51,576 nt of DNA from a virus. Location of the stretch: positions 1-51,576 of the IMG/VR virus record IMGVR_UViG_3300028590_000023. One strand, written 5' to 3'. Position 1 is the first letter of the stretch; each line of letters opens with the position of its first letter. The position numbers and the translations under genes are program-made. The notes beneath the pieces are model-generated. The model was not told where the DNA came from, did no database searches, and saw only the letters and a list, made by a program, of their open reading frames with translations. This document shows, one piece after another, positions 22,339 to 30,469 of this stretch.

Positions 22339-22731
22339 ATGTCGGCCATAACGATTATTGGTAATCATGGGCCAGCATATAGGAACGGTGTCACCCCTTC
22401 GGGGGTGGCCGTTCCAAATGTTGCTGATGTTGGGATGGGCTGGACTGCTGTAATAGCTAATGATGCAGGCCAGTCTTTAATCGCCCTCAACTCCTTGGTA
22501 CGAGGTGACATAAACGTAGGTGTCCATTTTCAAGGTACGGCTGGCGTGAAGGTCTCTTTCACTTTAGCCAACACTGCCTCTGCTCTAAGTTCTAATCCTG
22601 ATGTACAGGACTCGGTTACGTGGAGTAACGAAATAACCATGGGGGCAGACATTGTACCCGCGGAGGTATTGTTCACGGCCTTGAAAGTGGTGTTCGACGG
22701 CCCCGGTGAGTTGTATATAGCAGTTCGATAA
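22339..22731 (+). CDS. Small beta-rich protein, possible head decoration, 130 aa
   Basis: The ATG follows AAGGAGCTTAA. The product is rich in small residues and strands (GWTAVIANDAGQSLIALNSL; VSFTLANTASALSSNPDVQD; GADIVPAEVLFTALKVVFDG). Its layout resembles small virion surface or decoration proteins, but no family is certain. Codons 15-26 contain a remarkable 13-bp hairpin described separately. Confidence 0.5.
   Translation: MSAITIIGNHGPAYRNGVTPSGVAVPNVADVGMGWTAVIANDAGQSLIALNSLVRGDINVGVHFQGTAGVKVSFTLANTASALSSNPDVQDSVTWSNEITMGADIVPAEVLFTALKVVFDGPGELYIAVR
22382..22415. other. Long intragenic hairpin with TTCG loop
   Basis: GGAACGG (22382-22388) pairs with CCGTTCC (22409-22415), and CACCCC (22392-22397) pairs with GGGGTG (22402-22407) around a TTCG tetraloop, with a small internal asymmetry. 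This 13-bp structure lies 40 bases inside the gene at 22339. A UUCG loop on a C-G closing pair is exceptionally stable RNA. Confidence 0.7.
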
Positions 22732-22743
22732 ATAGGGTGCTCT

Positions 22744-23469
22744 ATGTTTTTCGATTCAGAACCTAAGAAGCCAAACATCATAGTGGCCAACAATGGGATA
22801 TCTGTAATTGATGCCGAAAAAGACGGTTCTCGATTGCAGACTTTGGACTACCCTACTTGGCTCCCTTTCGCAGCTAAACTCTACAATATCAGCTCCAACA
22901 TAGAGGACTTCTTGTTGGTCACCACACCTATCTGCCCATCTGATATCCCCAATCGGAATGGTGTGGCCTTCCCCCTTGCAGAGCTCACCAAGTTTCAACC
23001 GCCGCCTGTATCCCGCATGACCTACAAAGCCTGGAAAGGCTGCCCGGTTCATAGGGAACATAAAGCCGATGTTCATGAAGATGCCTATGGTGTTATTCTT
23101 GACGCTTCCTTGCACAAGGTAACCGGATACGGCAATGGTAAGCTGTGGAAGGTAATGGGGCTGCTGGCTATCGACAAGTATAAGTACCCAGAGATGGCAC
23201 GTAGGGTTCGAGAAGGCGATGTTAATACCTACTCGATGGGAGCTCTAGCGGACTTCTTTACTTGCTCATATTGTGGTCAGGAGATAACTAAAGCCAGCAA
23301 TTGTGGTCACGTTCATCATAAGAACGAGATAGATTGGCGTGAAGTTATAGGACCTGATGGTAGAAACCACATAGCGTTTCGCAATGCCCATAATGTGAAT
23401 CCTGTGGAATGCTCTATCGTTGAAAGTCCTGCGTGGACTACCGCGCTGTCTGATCAGATATTAGGCTAG
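22744..23469 (+). CDS. Prohead maturation protease with inserted zinc-finger-like loop
   Basis: A 241-residue protein whose position just upstream of the scaffold and capsid genes, and whose motifs, fit the herpesvirus-like prohead protease group (T4 gp21-like). Candidate catalytic residues are His103/His106 in CPVHREHKADVHEDAYGVIL and Ser164 in NTYSMGALAD; the closing strand VECSIVESPAWTTA is the usual C-terminal block of these proteases. Between them a loop FTCSYCGQ ... NCGHVHH (about residues 172-192) supplies three Cys and several His, an unusual putative zinc-binding insertion. It would process the scaffold and capsid proteins and perhaps tagged cargo. Confidence 0.75.
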   Translation: MFFDSEPKKPNIIVANNGISVIDAEKDGSRLQTLDYPTWLPFAAKLYNISSNIEDFLLVTTPICPSDIPNRNGVAFPLAELTKFQPPPVSRMTYKAWKGCPVHREHKADVHEDAYGVILDASLHKVTGYGNGKLWKVMGLLAIDKYKYPEMARRVREGDVNTYSMGALADFFTCSYCGQEITKASNCGHVHHKNEIDWREVIGPDGRNHIAFRNAHNVNPVECSIVESPAWTTALSDQILG

Positions 23470-23471
23470 CT

Positions 23472-23846
23472 ATGCCCTACGCCTTTTATGCCCGTCCAAT
23501 CCTTCGCCGTATTCTTGCTGCCCTTCCCATACTGTCGGATATCCAGATAGCTATTAGACGGTATGGGCCAGATATCATCGCCGTTCAACTCTACAATAAG
23601 GGCAAGCACGTAATACCAAACTACAAAGACAGGCTCCAAAGAGAACTTGTGTTCAGCATAAATATGCCGCTGATGCTTGATCATGGGTGGGGATTAAGGT
23701 GGCCTGGCGAGAACTGCAATTCACCACAGTTCTCTATTCTTGTAGAAGACACCCAGGGACTGACAATAACTAGAGTAAAAGACTGTTTGAAAGATAGCCT
23801 ACAACGGTATACCCGTCTCCCGTTGTTCAGGAGTTGGCACGAATAG
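23472..23846 (+). CDS. Hypothetical protein, 124 aa
   Basis: It starts two bases after the protease stop. The N-terminus MPYAFYARPILRRILAALPI is basic and hydrophobic, followed by strands (GPDIIAVQLYNKGKHVIPNY) and a C-terminal part with QGLTITRVKDCLKDSLQRYT. No family recognised. The codon use is less biased than that of the capsid genes downstream. It ends just before the promoter-like site at 23848. Confidence 0.5.
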   Translation: MPYAFYARPILRRILAALPILSDIQIAIRRYGPDIIAVQLYNKGKHVIPNYKDRLQRELVFSINMPLMLDHGWGLRWPGENCNSPQFSILVEDTQGLTITRVKDCLKDSLQRYTRLPLFRSWHE

Positions 23847-23847
23847 T

Positions 23848-23859
23848 AATTTTATTTTA
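23848..23859 (+). promoter_or_regulatory. Candidate phage promoter before the scaffold gene
   Basis: AATTTTATTTTA lies 48 bases before the scaffold start codon at 23907. It keeps the AATTTTAT core of the recurrent site but not the following GC. A second such site precedes the next gene, suggesting dense promoters over the most highly expressed head genes. Confidence 0.45.
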
Positions 23860-23906
23860 CAACAAGGTTTGTCCACAACACTTTGTACGACGTTAAAGGA
23901 ACCATC

Positions 23907-25205
23907 ATGCCCATCAAGAAACAAGTTCAGGCAGCCAAAACTGCTTCTACCTCGACGCATATCGACAATCTGGACCCAGTAAAGGTCGAAGAAAGCGATA
24001 CCAAACTGATGAACCACATGTCCCCGGATACGCTGATCGATCCGGAAGATGACAAGCCTGGTTCGACTTATTCGGCAATCACGGCTTCTACAGAAGAGAT
24101 CGATCTGCCAGATGACTCCCTGGAAGATGACGAAGAGTTGGATGCTGCATCGTTGCACACGCCTCAAGATGGTGAAGAAGTCGAAAACAACGATACGCCC
24201 AACATCCTGACAGCCGACGAGGATGAAGACGAGGATGAAGACGAGGATGACGAAGATCCTGATTGGGACGCTCCGGTAGAGGACGAAGAGGAAGAATTCG
24301 AAGCTGAAGACGAAGAGGCTGTGGAGGACGTTGGTGATGTAGAAGACGTTGCTGAAGAGGATGAGACCGTGGCTTCCGATGCAATGCCTATCGTTGACGT
24401 TGATGGCACTGATGACTCAGATGTGGACAATGTGGTCTTTGCTTCGTTTGGTAGCCGTTTGATGGTCATCAAAGGCAGCCGTATCATAGCGACCATGACT
24501 AAGGCAGCCGCAGATGCAGCGAAGCACGCCGACGTTTATATGAGCGATCAATTCCAAGATGTTGTAGCTTCGGAAATGGTTAAGAAGGGCTTGCGTCAGG
24601 GCTTGACCGGCATGGGCTTCGTTATGGCGAAAGTCGATGTGACCAAGCAAGAAACAGTAAACGCTAGGGTTGAACGTAAGGTTCAGGCAGCTACCGCAGC
24701 CGTACGTAAGGTAAGCGCCTCCAAAGAAGCAGCCTTCGAGCAATCGTTGGCAATCGCTTCTGTTGGTATCCACCGTGGCTTCTTCAAGGACCAGCCGAAT
24801 GAACTGAAAGCCGCCCTGGAGAAGGAACTGCAACTGGCTGGCCTACGTGGTGGCGCTAAGTTGGTTGAGCGTGTGTTTGCTGCTCATGGCCCGTCCTACG
24901 CTAAAGCGATTGTGACGTTGGCAACCAAACTGTCCGCTATGCCACAAGCTGTGCGGGATGAGTTTGTAGCTGGCCTCGATATGACCTCTGAAGACGTTGA
25001 TATGGTTAGCGATGACGAACTGGAAGAAGGTGTTCAGATCGGCGCCGATGACGACTTCAACGATGATGAGTTTGTGGATGACGTAACGACCGTTACTGCT
25101 GCATTAAACAAACCGGGTGTTCCACGTCAAGTAGTTACGGCCAAGACTGCTGGGTATTCTGTTGCGGCCGCCTCTATTCTTAATGGGGAAAAGTCATTGT
25201 TCTAA
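23907..25205 (+). CDS. Acidic scaffold-like prohead core protein, 432 aa
   Basis: The ATG at 23907 follows AAAGGAACCATC and is preferred over an in-frame ATG at 23883. The N-terminal MPIKKQVQAAKTAS is basic; residues about 60-190 are extremely acidic, with runs of Asp/Glu encoded partly by 12-bp repeats. From about 185 a folded helical domain follows (LMVIKGSRIIATMTKAAADA; RKVQAATAAVRKVSASKEAA), and the C-terminus is again acidic then basic. Highly charged helical proteins between protease and capsid genes are typically the internal scaffold (T4 gp22 role), degraded after assembly. Assignment rests on position and composition. Confidence 0.65.
   Translation: MPIKKQVQAAKTASTSTHIDNLDPVKVEESDTKLMNHMSPDTLIDPEDDKPGSTYSAITASTEEIDLPDDSLEDDEELDAASLHTPQDGEEVENNDTPNILTADEDEDEDEDEDDEDPDWDAPVEDEEEEFEAEDEEAVEDVGDVEDVAEEDETVASDAMPIVDVDGTDDSDVDNVVFASFGSRLMVIKGSRIIATMTKAAADAAKHADVYMSDQFQDVVASEMVKKGLRQGLTGMGFVMAKVDVTKQETVNARVERKVQAATAAVRKVSASKEAAFEQSLAIASVGIHRGFFKDQPNELKAALEKELQLAGLRGGAKLVERVFAAHGPSYAKAIVTLATKLSAMPQAVRDEFVAGLDMTSEDVDMVSDDELEEGVQIGADDDFNDDEFVDDVTTVTAALNKPGVPRQVVTAKTAGYSVAAASILNGEKSLF
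24216..24251 (+). repeat. Three tandem 12-bp repeats coding Asp/Glu
   Basis: GACGAGGATGAA at 24216-24227 and 24228-24239 is followed by GACGAGGATGAC at 24240-24251. The repeats encode D-E-D-E units inside the acidic region of the scaffold-like protein. Tandem exact repeats here probably arose by slippage and may vary in copy number between relatives. Confidence 0.85.
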
Positions 25206-25218
25206 AAATCACAAAACG

Positions 25219-25231
25219 TAGTTTTATTGTG
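25219..25231 (+). promoter_or_regulatory. Candidate phage promoter before the capsid gene cluster
   Basis: TAGTTTTATTGTG in the 48-base gap before 25254 resembles the AATTTTAT core with one change. It is followed by a strong CAAGGAGG ribosome-binding site. Confidence 0.4.
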
Positions 25232-25253
25232 TAATTCTTTCAAGGAGGTTTAA

Positions 25254-25934
25254 ATGCTCTATCTGCCATACACCAAACTCGTTGATTCGAGCGAAGCTGC
25301 CGTAGCCCCGGGCGTCATCATCGGTGCTGAAGGTATCGCGCTTGTTCGTGCAAACAACGCCCAAGCAAATGGCGTTATGCCGTCGACTGGCACTTCCGCT
25401 GACAAGTTCGTTGGCTTTGCTATCGCTGGCACTTCGGCTGCTCCTTTCGCTGAAGGTTTCACCAACAAGGTTGAGAAGTTCGTTGTGCCGTCGACTGGTA
25501 TCGTTACTGTCCAGTTCGCTCCAGTAACTGGTCAAGTGCTGATCATCAATAACGCCACTGGCGCTGTTGTTACTGGCACTACCGTAACCGGCAATAGCAT
25601 CTCTGGTTTGACTTCGGGCCTGAATATCAGCGTGACCTACAAGTATGCACTGACCGTTCAACAAGCTCGTGCTTTGATGGGTGACGTAACTCCGGGTGGG
25701 TACAGCGGTGCGTATGTCGGCCAAATCGGTTTGGCACGCCGCGGTCTTCTGTACACTACAGAGTTCGATGCTGCCGTCAACTGGGCAGCAGTTACCGGCA
25801 TCAAGCTGGCAGCCAATGGCCAACTGACTAGCCAAGCTGGCTCTGGTGTTGCAATTAACGCTGTTGTGGTTGCGGTTCCGAGTCAAGATTATCCGTATCT
25901 TGGTATCGACTTCTCGGCGCCAGGCGCTGCTTAA
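25254..25934 (+). CDS. Probable capsid decoration/head structural protein, 226 aa
   Basis: A strong CAAGGAGGTTTAA site precedes the ATG. The protein is small-residue and beta rich (PGVIIGAEGIALVRANNAQA; FVVPSTGIVTVQFAPVTGQV; QIGLARRGLLYTTEFDAAVN) and lacks charged helices. Its codon bias matches the adjacent capsid gene, implying high expression. A gene of this type directly before the major capsid gene is usually a decoration or stabilisation protein. No family hallmark is certain. Confidence 0.6.
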   Translation: MLYLPYTKLVDSSEAAVAPGVIIGAEGIALVRANNAQANGVMPSTGTSADKFVGFAIAGTSAAPFAEGFTNKVEKFVVPSTGIVTVQFAPVTGQVLIINNATGAVVTGTTVTGNSISGLTSGLNISVTYKYALTVQQARALMGDVTPGGYSGAYVGQIGLARRGLLYTTEFDAAVNWAAVTGIKLAANGQLTSQAGSGVAINAVVVAVPSQDYPYLGIDFSAPGAA

Positions 25935-25949
25935 TTAAGGAGAGTAATA

Positions 25950-27026
25950 ATGACCAAACTCAAAGTACGTGCAGCTCGCACTCCAGTTGTTGCTCAAGAC
26001 TATCGTTTCAATGACGGCAGTCTGGCCATCGGCGCCAAGGGCGAATTGAATGCATCGTCCAAGAAGGAACTTCTGCAACGTCAAGTGCAGTTCTTGCAAG
26101 CCGCTTCTAACGGTCAAGTCGTTACTGCTGCTCAAGCAACTGCAATGGAAAATCAGTCCAAGATCAACCGTGAGTTGGTTCAGGCTGCTTTCAATGACGC
26201 AGCAGCACACCGTATCCTGGGTGAGCGCGTTGCTGAGTCCCTCTACATGACTGCCAATCGTGAAGGCTTCATGCGTAAGTATTTGGCCAAGATCGACGTT
26301 GCGCAAGGCACCATCCCGCGCTTCCCGGTCCGCGCCAAGAACGTGACTGCTGTATGGTCCACTTCGCCGACTCGCGTTCAATCGCAGATCACTCGTGACA
26401 AATGGCTGTACCCGCCGGAACTGTCCATCATCGCTCGTCCGTTCATTACCCAGAACGAACTGAATCAAAGCGCTGGTGACGTTCTGCAAGAGAAGTTCGT
26501 TGAAGCTACTGAAGCCGTTATGGTTTCGGAAGACCGTCTCTGGTACAACCAAGCTAACCAACTGGTTGGCGTTGACAACAACCTGGCAATCGTCAGCGGT
26601 CAGCTCACACCGTACACACTGATGCAAGTCGTGGTCAACGTTACTCGTTGGGGCCTGAAGACACCGCACGTCCTGATCGCAGCTGACCTGTATGCTGATA
26701 TCATCGGTAACTCTGAGTTCTACGAAGCAATCGATCCGGTTGCTCGCCACGAGTTGCTGCTGACTGGCGAACTGGCTGTTATGTACGGCATGACCATCAC
26801 TTCCGATGCCTACCGTCATCCGGAACACAAGGTTCTGAACCAAGGCGAATTCTTCGTGATCGCTGACAAGCTGAATCACGGTGGTTACTCTGATCGCGGC
26901 GGCCTGCAATCGAGCCCGACCGATATCACTGTCGAACAGATCCCAGGCAAGGGTTGGGTCATCCACGAAGAGATCGCTATCTCCATCGCCAACAGCCGTT
27001 CCATCGCTAAGGGCGTACGCCTCTAA
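25950..27026 (+). CDS. Major capsid protein
   Basis: A 358-residue protein with strong AAGGAGAG ribosome-binding site and extreme codon bias. Order of elements fits the HK97 fold: an N-terminal charged arm (KKELLQRQVQFLQAASNG, about 38-55), a helix region with FNDAAAHRILGERVAESLYM, the strand FPVRAKNVTAVWSTSPTRVQ, a long spine-helix region (about 175-200), the P-domain with PHVLIAADLYADIIG, and a late LNQGEFFVIADKLNHGGYSD. Its place after protease, scaffold and decoration genes and before tail genes supports the call. The N-terminal ~35 residues may be removed by the prohead protease; the cleavage site cannot be fixed. Confidence 0.8.
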   Translation: MTKLKVRAARTPVVAQDYRFNDGSLAIGAKGELNASSKKELLQRQVQFLQAASNGQVVTAAQATAMENQSKINRELVQAAFNDAAAHRILGERVAESLYMTANREGFMRKYLAKIDVAQGTIPRFPVRAKNVTAVWSTSPTRVQSQITRDKWLYPPELSIIARPFITQNELNQSAGDVLQEKFVEATEAVMVSEDRLWYNQANQLVGVDNNLAIVSGQLTPYTLMQVVVNVTRWGLKTPHVLIAADLYADIIGNSEFYEAIDPVARHELLLTGELAVMYGMTITSDAYRHPEHKVLNQGEFFVIADKLNHGGYSDRGGLQSSPTDITVEQIPGKGWVIHEEIAISIANSRSIAKGVRL

Positions 27027-27045
27027 TCCAATAGGAGAAACGAAT

Positions 27046-27534
27046 ATGAAGACCTACAATAGGGCGTTGGACTACATGGCTCTGGGCGTAGCGGTGTATC
27101 GCAAAGGCGGTGAGGGTGCAGCAGTTAAGGCAGCCAAGCTGTTTGCTAAAGCGGCTATGTCCCCAGATGCACTGCATGCTGTGGCTGTTATCGAGGCCTC
27201 CAACAAGCAGGCAGTAACACTGCAAGCAAAGGCTAAGGAAGATGCCAAGGCTAAGGCCAAGACGGAAGCCAAGGCTAAGGCAGCTCAAGTTCAAGCTACC
27301 AAGCGCTTGAAAGCCAACGAAGACGAGATCGATTTTGATGCTGATGAAGTCGATAGCTTGATCAACGAAGGCGATGACGCAGCCGAAGTAGTTGAAGACG
27401 ACGCGACCGATGAGGTCGTTGAGTCTGAAACCTTCGAAGAAGAAGTGGAAGACGAGGACCAATCGGATGAAGAGTTCGACGCTGAATTCGCATCGATCCT
27501 GGCCTCCATGGAACCAAAGCGCAGCAAAAAGTAA
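27046..27534 (+). CDS. Ala/Lys coiled-coil plus acidic tail head protein, 162 aa
   Basis: The ATG at 27046 follows AGGAGAAACGAAT. Residues 1-60 are a compact helical domain (YMALGVAVYRKGGEGAAVKA), residues 62-90 a Lys/Ala coiled coil encoded by imperfect AAGGCTAAG repeats, and residues 95-155 an acidic tail ending EFASILASMEPKRSKK. The composition resembles an internal core or assembly-chaperone protein. It is the last gene before a terminator, in the same unit as the capsid gene. Confidence 0.6.
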   Translation: MKTYNRALDYMALGVAVYRKGGEGAAVKAAKLFAKAAMSPDALHAVAVIEASNKQAVTLQAKAKEDAKAKAKTEAKAKAAQVQATKRLKANEDEIDFDADEVDSLINEGDDAAEVVEDDATDEVVESETFEEEVEDEDQSDEEFDAEFASILASMEPKRSKK

Positions 27535-27547
27535 TAAACTGCACAGG

Positions 27548-27590
27548 TGGTCCGGTAGCTCTTAACTGTGCTACCGGACCATTTTTCTTT
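27548..27590 (+). terminator. Strong rho-independent terminator after the capsid unit
   Basis: TGGTCCGGTAGC pairs perfectly with GCTACCGGACCA around a ten-base loop, followed by TTTTTCTTT. It ends the capsid transcription unit. Confidence 0.9.
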
Positions 27591-27607
27591 TGTGGGGCAT
27601 GTTTAAT

Positions 27608-28264
27608 ATGGAATCCAAGATCCAACCCCTAGAGGACTATGTACTTGCTGGATTCAGTTCTAGATTCCAGCAAGTGTTCAACTGTATCTGCCTGTACGCT
27701 ACAGCAACCGATAAGATGAAGGCTTTGGAGAGGGTATTTGGGGGCCGTGAAGTTACTTACCCTTATGCCTTGTTTACCATTCAGACATTGGCTTCCAACA
27801 ATGAGTCGTATGTGAACCAAAGCTTGGCACGCCGAGGCTTGACTACCGTAGTTAAAGACGGCTTCTTGCATACAGTAAGGCTGATGCCTGCCAACTTCGA
27901 AATCGAGATCGAATACTACACAAATAGGTATCAAGGCTTGGAGCAGGGCTCTGTTTTGGCTTTCGTCAAACGTTGGCTGTTTGCTAGGCGTTTAGGGTAC
28001 CTCAAATTTAATATCAACTATGGATCGTTGACTCCTATGGTAGGTGTAACCATGTCGGAAAGCCTGACATTACCGCCAAGGGAGAATAGCGTTGAGCAGG
28101 AAACGGTCTATAAAACAGTAACAACGGCCACCATACACGGATATATATCTGAAGCGTCTCTAGGCACTAAGGGGGTAATACAGCAGCTAGACGTAGAGGA
28201 GTTAGTGCTAAATCCTGATGGATCAGTGCCTGGGTATCAATTCTTTTCGTTTAATAAGGAGTAG
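27608..28264 (+). CDS. Neck or tail-completion-like structural protein, 218 aa
   Basis: I choose the ATG at 27608 (MESKIQPLEDYV) over upstream TTG and ATG codons that lie against the terminator. The protein is mixed alpha/beta (FSSRFQQVFNCICLYATATD; ANFEIEIEYYTNRYQGLEQG; LKFNINYGSLTPMVGVTMSE). No catalytic motif is seen. A gene between the capsid and the sheath commonly encodes a neck or tail-terminator component; the assignment is positional. Confidence 0.55.
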   Translation: MESKIQPLEDYVLAGFSSRFQQVFNCICLYATATDKMKALERVFGGREVTYPYALFTIQTLASNNESYVNQSLARRGLTTVVKDGFLHTVRLMPANFEIEIEYYTNRYQGLEQGSVLAFVKRWLFARRLGYLKFNINYGSLTPMVGVTMSESLTLPPRENSVEQETVYKTVTTATIHGYISEASLGTKGVIQQLDVEELVLNPDGSVPGYQFFSFNKE

Positions 28265-28266
28265 TG

Positions 28267-28488
28267 ATGCGACAGCTCTTGATTAATCTAACGCGCGAGA
28301 CTCTGCAGGTAGAGATTCGTTTGCCGGATAACAGGCTTAGTCATGTACAGCTTATGCCTCGCAGCAGAGCACACATAGGAGTCGGCTGCAAAGTCGATGA
28401 CAACTATCGGGCCCTTAGTCCAAAGGCTATTAAAGTGGTTGAGGAGCAAAAGGTAGTTGAAGAGCAAAAACAAGATGGAGAAGAGTAA
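28267..28488 (+). CDS. Hypothetical small protein, 73 aa
   Basis: The ATG at 28267 is preferred over the overlapping GTG at 28264. The product has an N-terminal beta part (MRQLLINLTRETLQVEIRLP) and a charged C-terminus (EEQKVVEEQKQDGEE). Its stop overlaps the sheath start (TAATG), so it is translated together with it. Unknown function, possibly a small tail or neck component. Confidence 0.55.
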   Translation: MRQLLINLTRETLQVEIRLPDNRLSHVQLMPRSRAHIGVGCKVDDNYRALSPKAIKVVEEQKVVEEQKQDGEE

Positions 28489-30422
28489 TGACTATTCTTG
28501 AACAAAGAGCCTCTGACGTTCGCATCCAGGAAATCAATCTATCGACGGTCATTACTTCGAACAGTACGGCCGTAGGCTGCCAGGTTGTGGTGGCCAAGCA
28601 AGGTTCCCCTGAGCCTAAGTTCTTTACGAATGCCGATGACTATATTGCTGAATACGGCAATCCCGATGCTTCTGTATCGTTCGACGTATATTGCGGTCTC
28701 GATTTCTTCAGGGAAGGCAATGCGTTATGGGCACGCCGTGCCGTGCATAACGATGCGCTTTATGCTGGCCTTCTGCTGTATAGCGATGGCACTACCATGG
28801 CTTTCGAGCCCATAACGGCTGGCATAGCCGACCCAGAGAACCCAGACTGGGAATCATTAATCCCGTCGCCTACCGATATACCCATCGCTTTGTTTTGGCC
28901 TAAGCAAGGACCTGGTTCGTTCGCTGATGAACTAGCGGCTAGCATAGTATCGAATAACATTGATGCACCTACTAACGTGGATGCCGCTTCGGTTGCCACC
29001 GGTGGCTCTATGGTTGCTGGTACCTATCAGTATTCGGTGTCGGCATTGGGTAAGAACGGCGAAACACTGGCTTCAGTACCCGCTATAGTAGTGATTGCTG
29101 GTGTAGCTGTCACCAATTCGGTAACGGTATCGTGGGATCCTATACCGCTGGCCATAGGCTATCGCGTATATGGGCGGCTACAAACATCGGCCAACATCGG
29201 CCTTATGGCCGAAATAGGTCAAGGTACTTACGAGTTCTTGGACACTGGCTCGATAACACCGAATACTGCCCGTAAGCCAATCACCAATCCTGCTGATTTG
29301 CCTCCGCCTGACCCAACGTTCACTGTCAATCTGTATGACGAACGTATCCCTTCTGTTGAGAGTTATCTCTGCACGTTGGGCCCCAACACTGATGATACAG
29401 GAATGTCGACGGAGCTAGAGGAACGTATTAACCCCTTCAGTGTGGCATTCAATGTCACATCGAACGTTAGTGCTTTGGTCTCCATACCGCCTGTTAATAC
29501 AGTTGATCGGGAGAACCTGGCTGGTGGTACCAGCGGCTCGGCACCCACATCGTTTGATGTAGCGGCTGCCTACGATATCTTCAAGAACAAGCAGCTCTAT
29601 CGTATTAATACGCTGATCAACGGTGGCCATGCTAACCCTACTGTTCAATTGGCGATGGACACTCTGTCCCAAGGTCGTGGCGATACAGTGGGCATGTTGG
29701 ACGTGCCGTCTGCAAAGCAGAGAATGCAAGATGCCCTGAACTATCGTAACTTGGAGCTGAATCTTAACTCCTCGTATAGTGCTTTGTTCTGCCCGGACGT
29801 TCTGGAAGCCGATAACATCAATGGCAAGCAGCAGTATGTACCGTTCTCTGGGTGGGCTGCTGCACTATGCGCCCGTACTGACCGGGTAGCTAACCCAAGC
29901 TTCTCGATAGCAGGCTTGAATCGAGGCTTAGTCAACGTTCTGAAAACCCGTTATACGTATGACGATGGGCAGGCAACTCAACTGTTTAAGGCCCAAGTCA
30001 ACTACACGAGGACTTTCATTGGTCAGGGCATTGCGCTGTGGGAGCAACAGACACTTAGCGCCCAACAGTCTGCGTTGTCTTGGATATCGGTACGTCGGAT
30101 TGTCAACGTCATCAAGACTTCGCTGTACCAGTTCCTGCTCTACAGCTTGCAAGAACCCAACGATGACTTCACGGGTCGGCAGATCGTAGGCTCTTGCTCT
30201 GACTACCTGGAACTGATCAAGAACGCACGAGGTTTAACTAGCTATCAGGTTATATCGGATACCCGTAATAACTCGGCTGCTATGTTCAACTCGGGCATCC
30301 GTAGGGTTACGGTCATCATCGTGCCGACCATACCTATCCATGAGATTCAGTTGCAGATCGTGATCTCTAAACAGGGTGTGTCGTTTGAGGAAGTTCTTAC
30401 TCAAGTAACTGGGCAGGGCTAA
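28488..30422 (+). CDS. Contractile tail sheath protein
   Basis: A 644-residue sheath protein. The N-terminus, INLSTVITSNSTAVGCQVVV followed by FTNADDYIAEYGNPD and DFFREGNALWARRAVHND, is the conserved start of myovirus sheath proteins (surface loop, 'F-x-x-x-x-D-x-x-x-x-G' and 'A-R-x-V'). The middle (about 160-275) includes an Ig-like insertion (GTYQYSVSALGKNGETLASV). The C-terminal third has the characteristic order LNRGLVNVLKTRY, FIGQGIALWEQQTL, SWISVRRIVNVIKTSLYQF and QLQIVISKQGVSFEEV. This gene makes the phage a myovirus. Confidence 0.9.
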   Translation: MTILEQRASDVRIQEINLSTVITSNSTAVGCQVVVAKQGSPEPKFFTNADDYIAEYGNPDASVSFDVYCGLDFFREGNALWARRAVHNDALYAGLLLYSDGTTMAFEPITAGIADPENPDWESLIPSPTDIPIALFWPKQGPGSFADELAASIVSNNIDAPTNVDAASVATGGSMVAGTYQYSVSALGKNGETLASVPAIVVIAGVAVTNSVTVSWDPIPLAIGYRVYGRLQTSANIGLMAEIGQGTYEFLDTGSITPNTARKPITNPADLPPPDPTFTVNLYDERIPSVESYLCTLGPNTDDTGMSTELEERINPFSVAFNVTSNVSALVSIPPVNTVDRENLAGGTSGSAPTSFDVAAAYDIFKNKQLYRINTLINGGHANPTVQLAMDTLSQGRGDTVGMLDVPSAKQRMQDALNYRNLELNLNSSYSALFCPDVLEADNINGKQQYVPFSGWAAALCARTDRVANPSFSIAGLNRGLVNVLKTRYTYDDGQATQLFKAQVNYTRTFIGQGIALWEQQTLSAQQSALSWISVRRIVNVIKTSLYQFLLYSLQEPNDDFTGRQIVGSCSDYLELIKNARGLTSYQVISDTRNNSAAMFNSGIRRVTVIIVPTIPIHEIQLQIVISKQGVSFEEVLTQVTGQG

Positions 30423-30426
30423 GGGA

Positions 30427-30451
30427 TCAAGGGCAGTTAAACTGCCCTTGA
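30427..30451 (+). terminator. Perfect 12-bp hairpin after the sheath gene
   Basis: TCAAGGGCAGTT is followed after one base by its exact reverse complement AACTGCCCTTGA. It lies 5 bases after the sheath stop. No T-tract follows, so it is either a factor-dependent terminator or an mRNA 3'-end stabiliser. Confidence 0.6.
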
Positions 30452-30469
30452 CCTTCGTTGGAGAACCAC

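Noticed and set aside
24164-24496. Long Ser-rich open frame on the minus strand
   Set aside because: It is the reverse-complement shadow of the Asp/Glu repeat region (GAC/GAG/GAT read as Ser codons) in the scaffold-like gene; no ribosome-binding site.
25950-26070. Tag-like sequences at the N-terminus of the capsid protein (KLKVRAARTPVVA) and of the scaffold (QVQAAKTAS)
   Set aside because: They lack the R-[LI]-x-A spacing; resemblance could be chance. Kept only as a possibility that the protease or assembly core recognises a related sequence.
25935-26966. 343-codon open frame antisense to the capsid gene
   Set aside because: Arises from the strong third-position bias of the capsid gene; no start signal and no recognisable protein.
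26881-27045. N-terminal extension of the coiled-coil head gene into the capsid gene
   Set aside because: A strong AGGAGAAACGAAT site precedes the ATG at 27046, and the extension would read the capsid gene out of frame.
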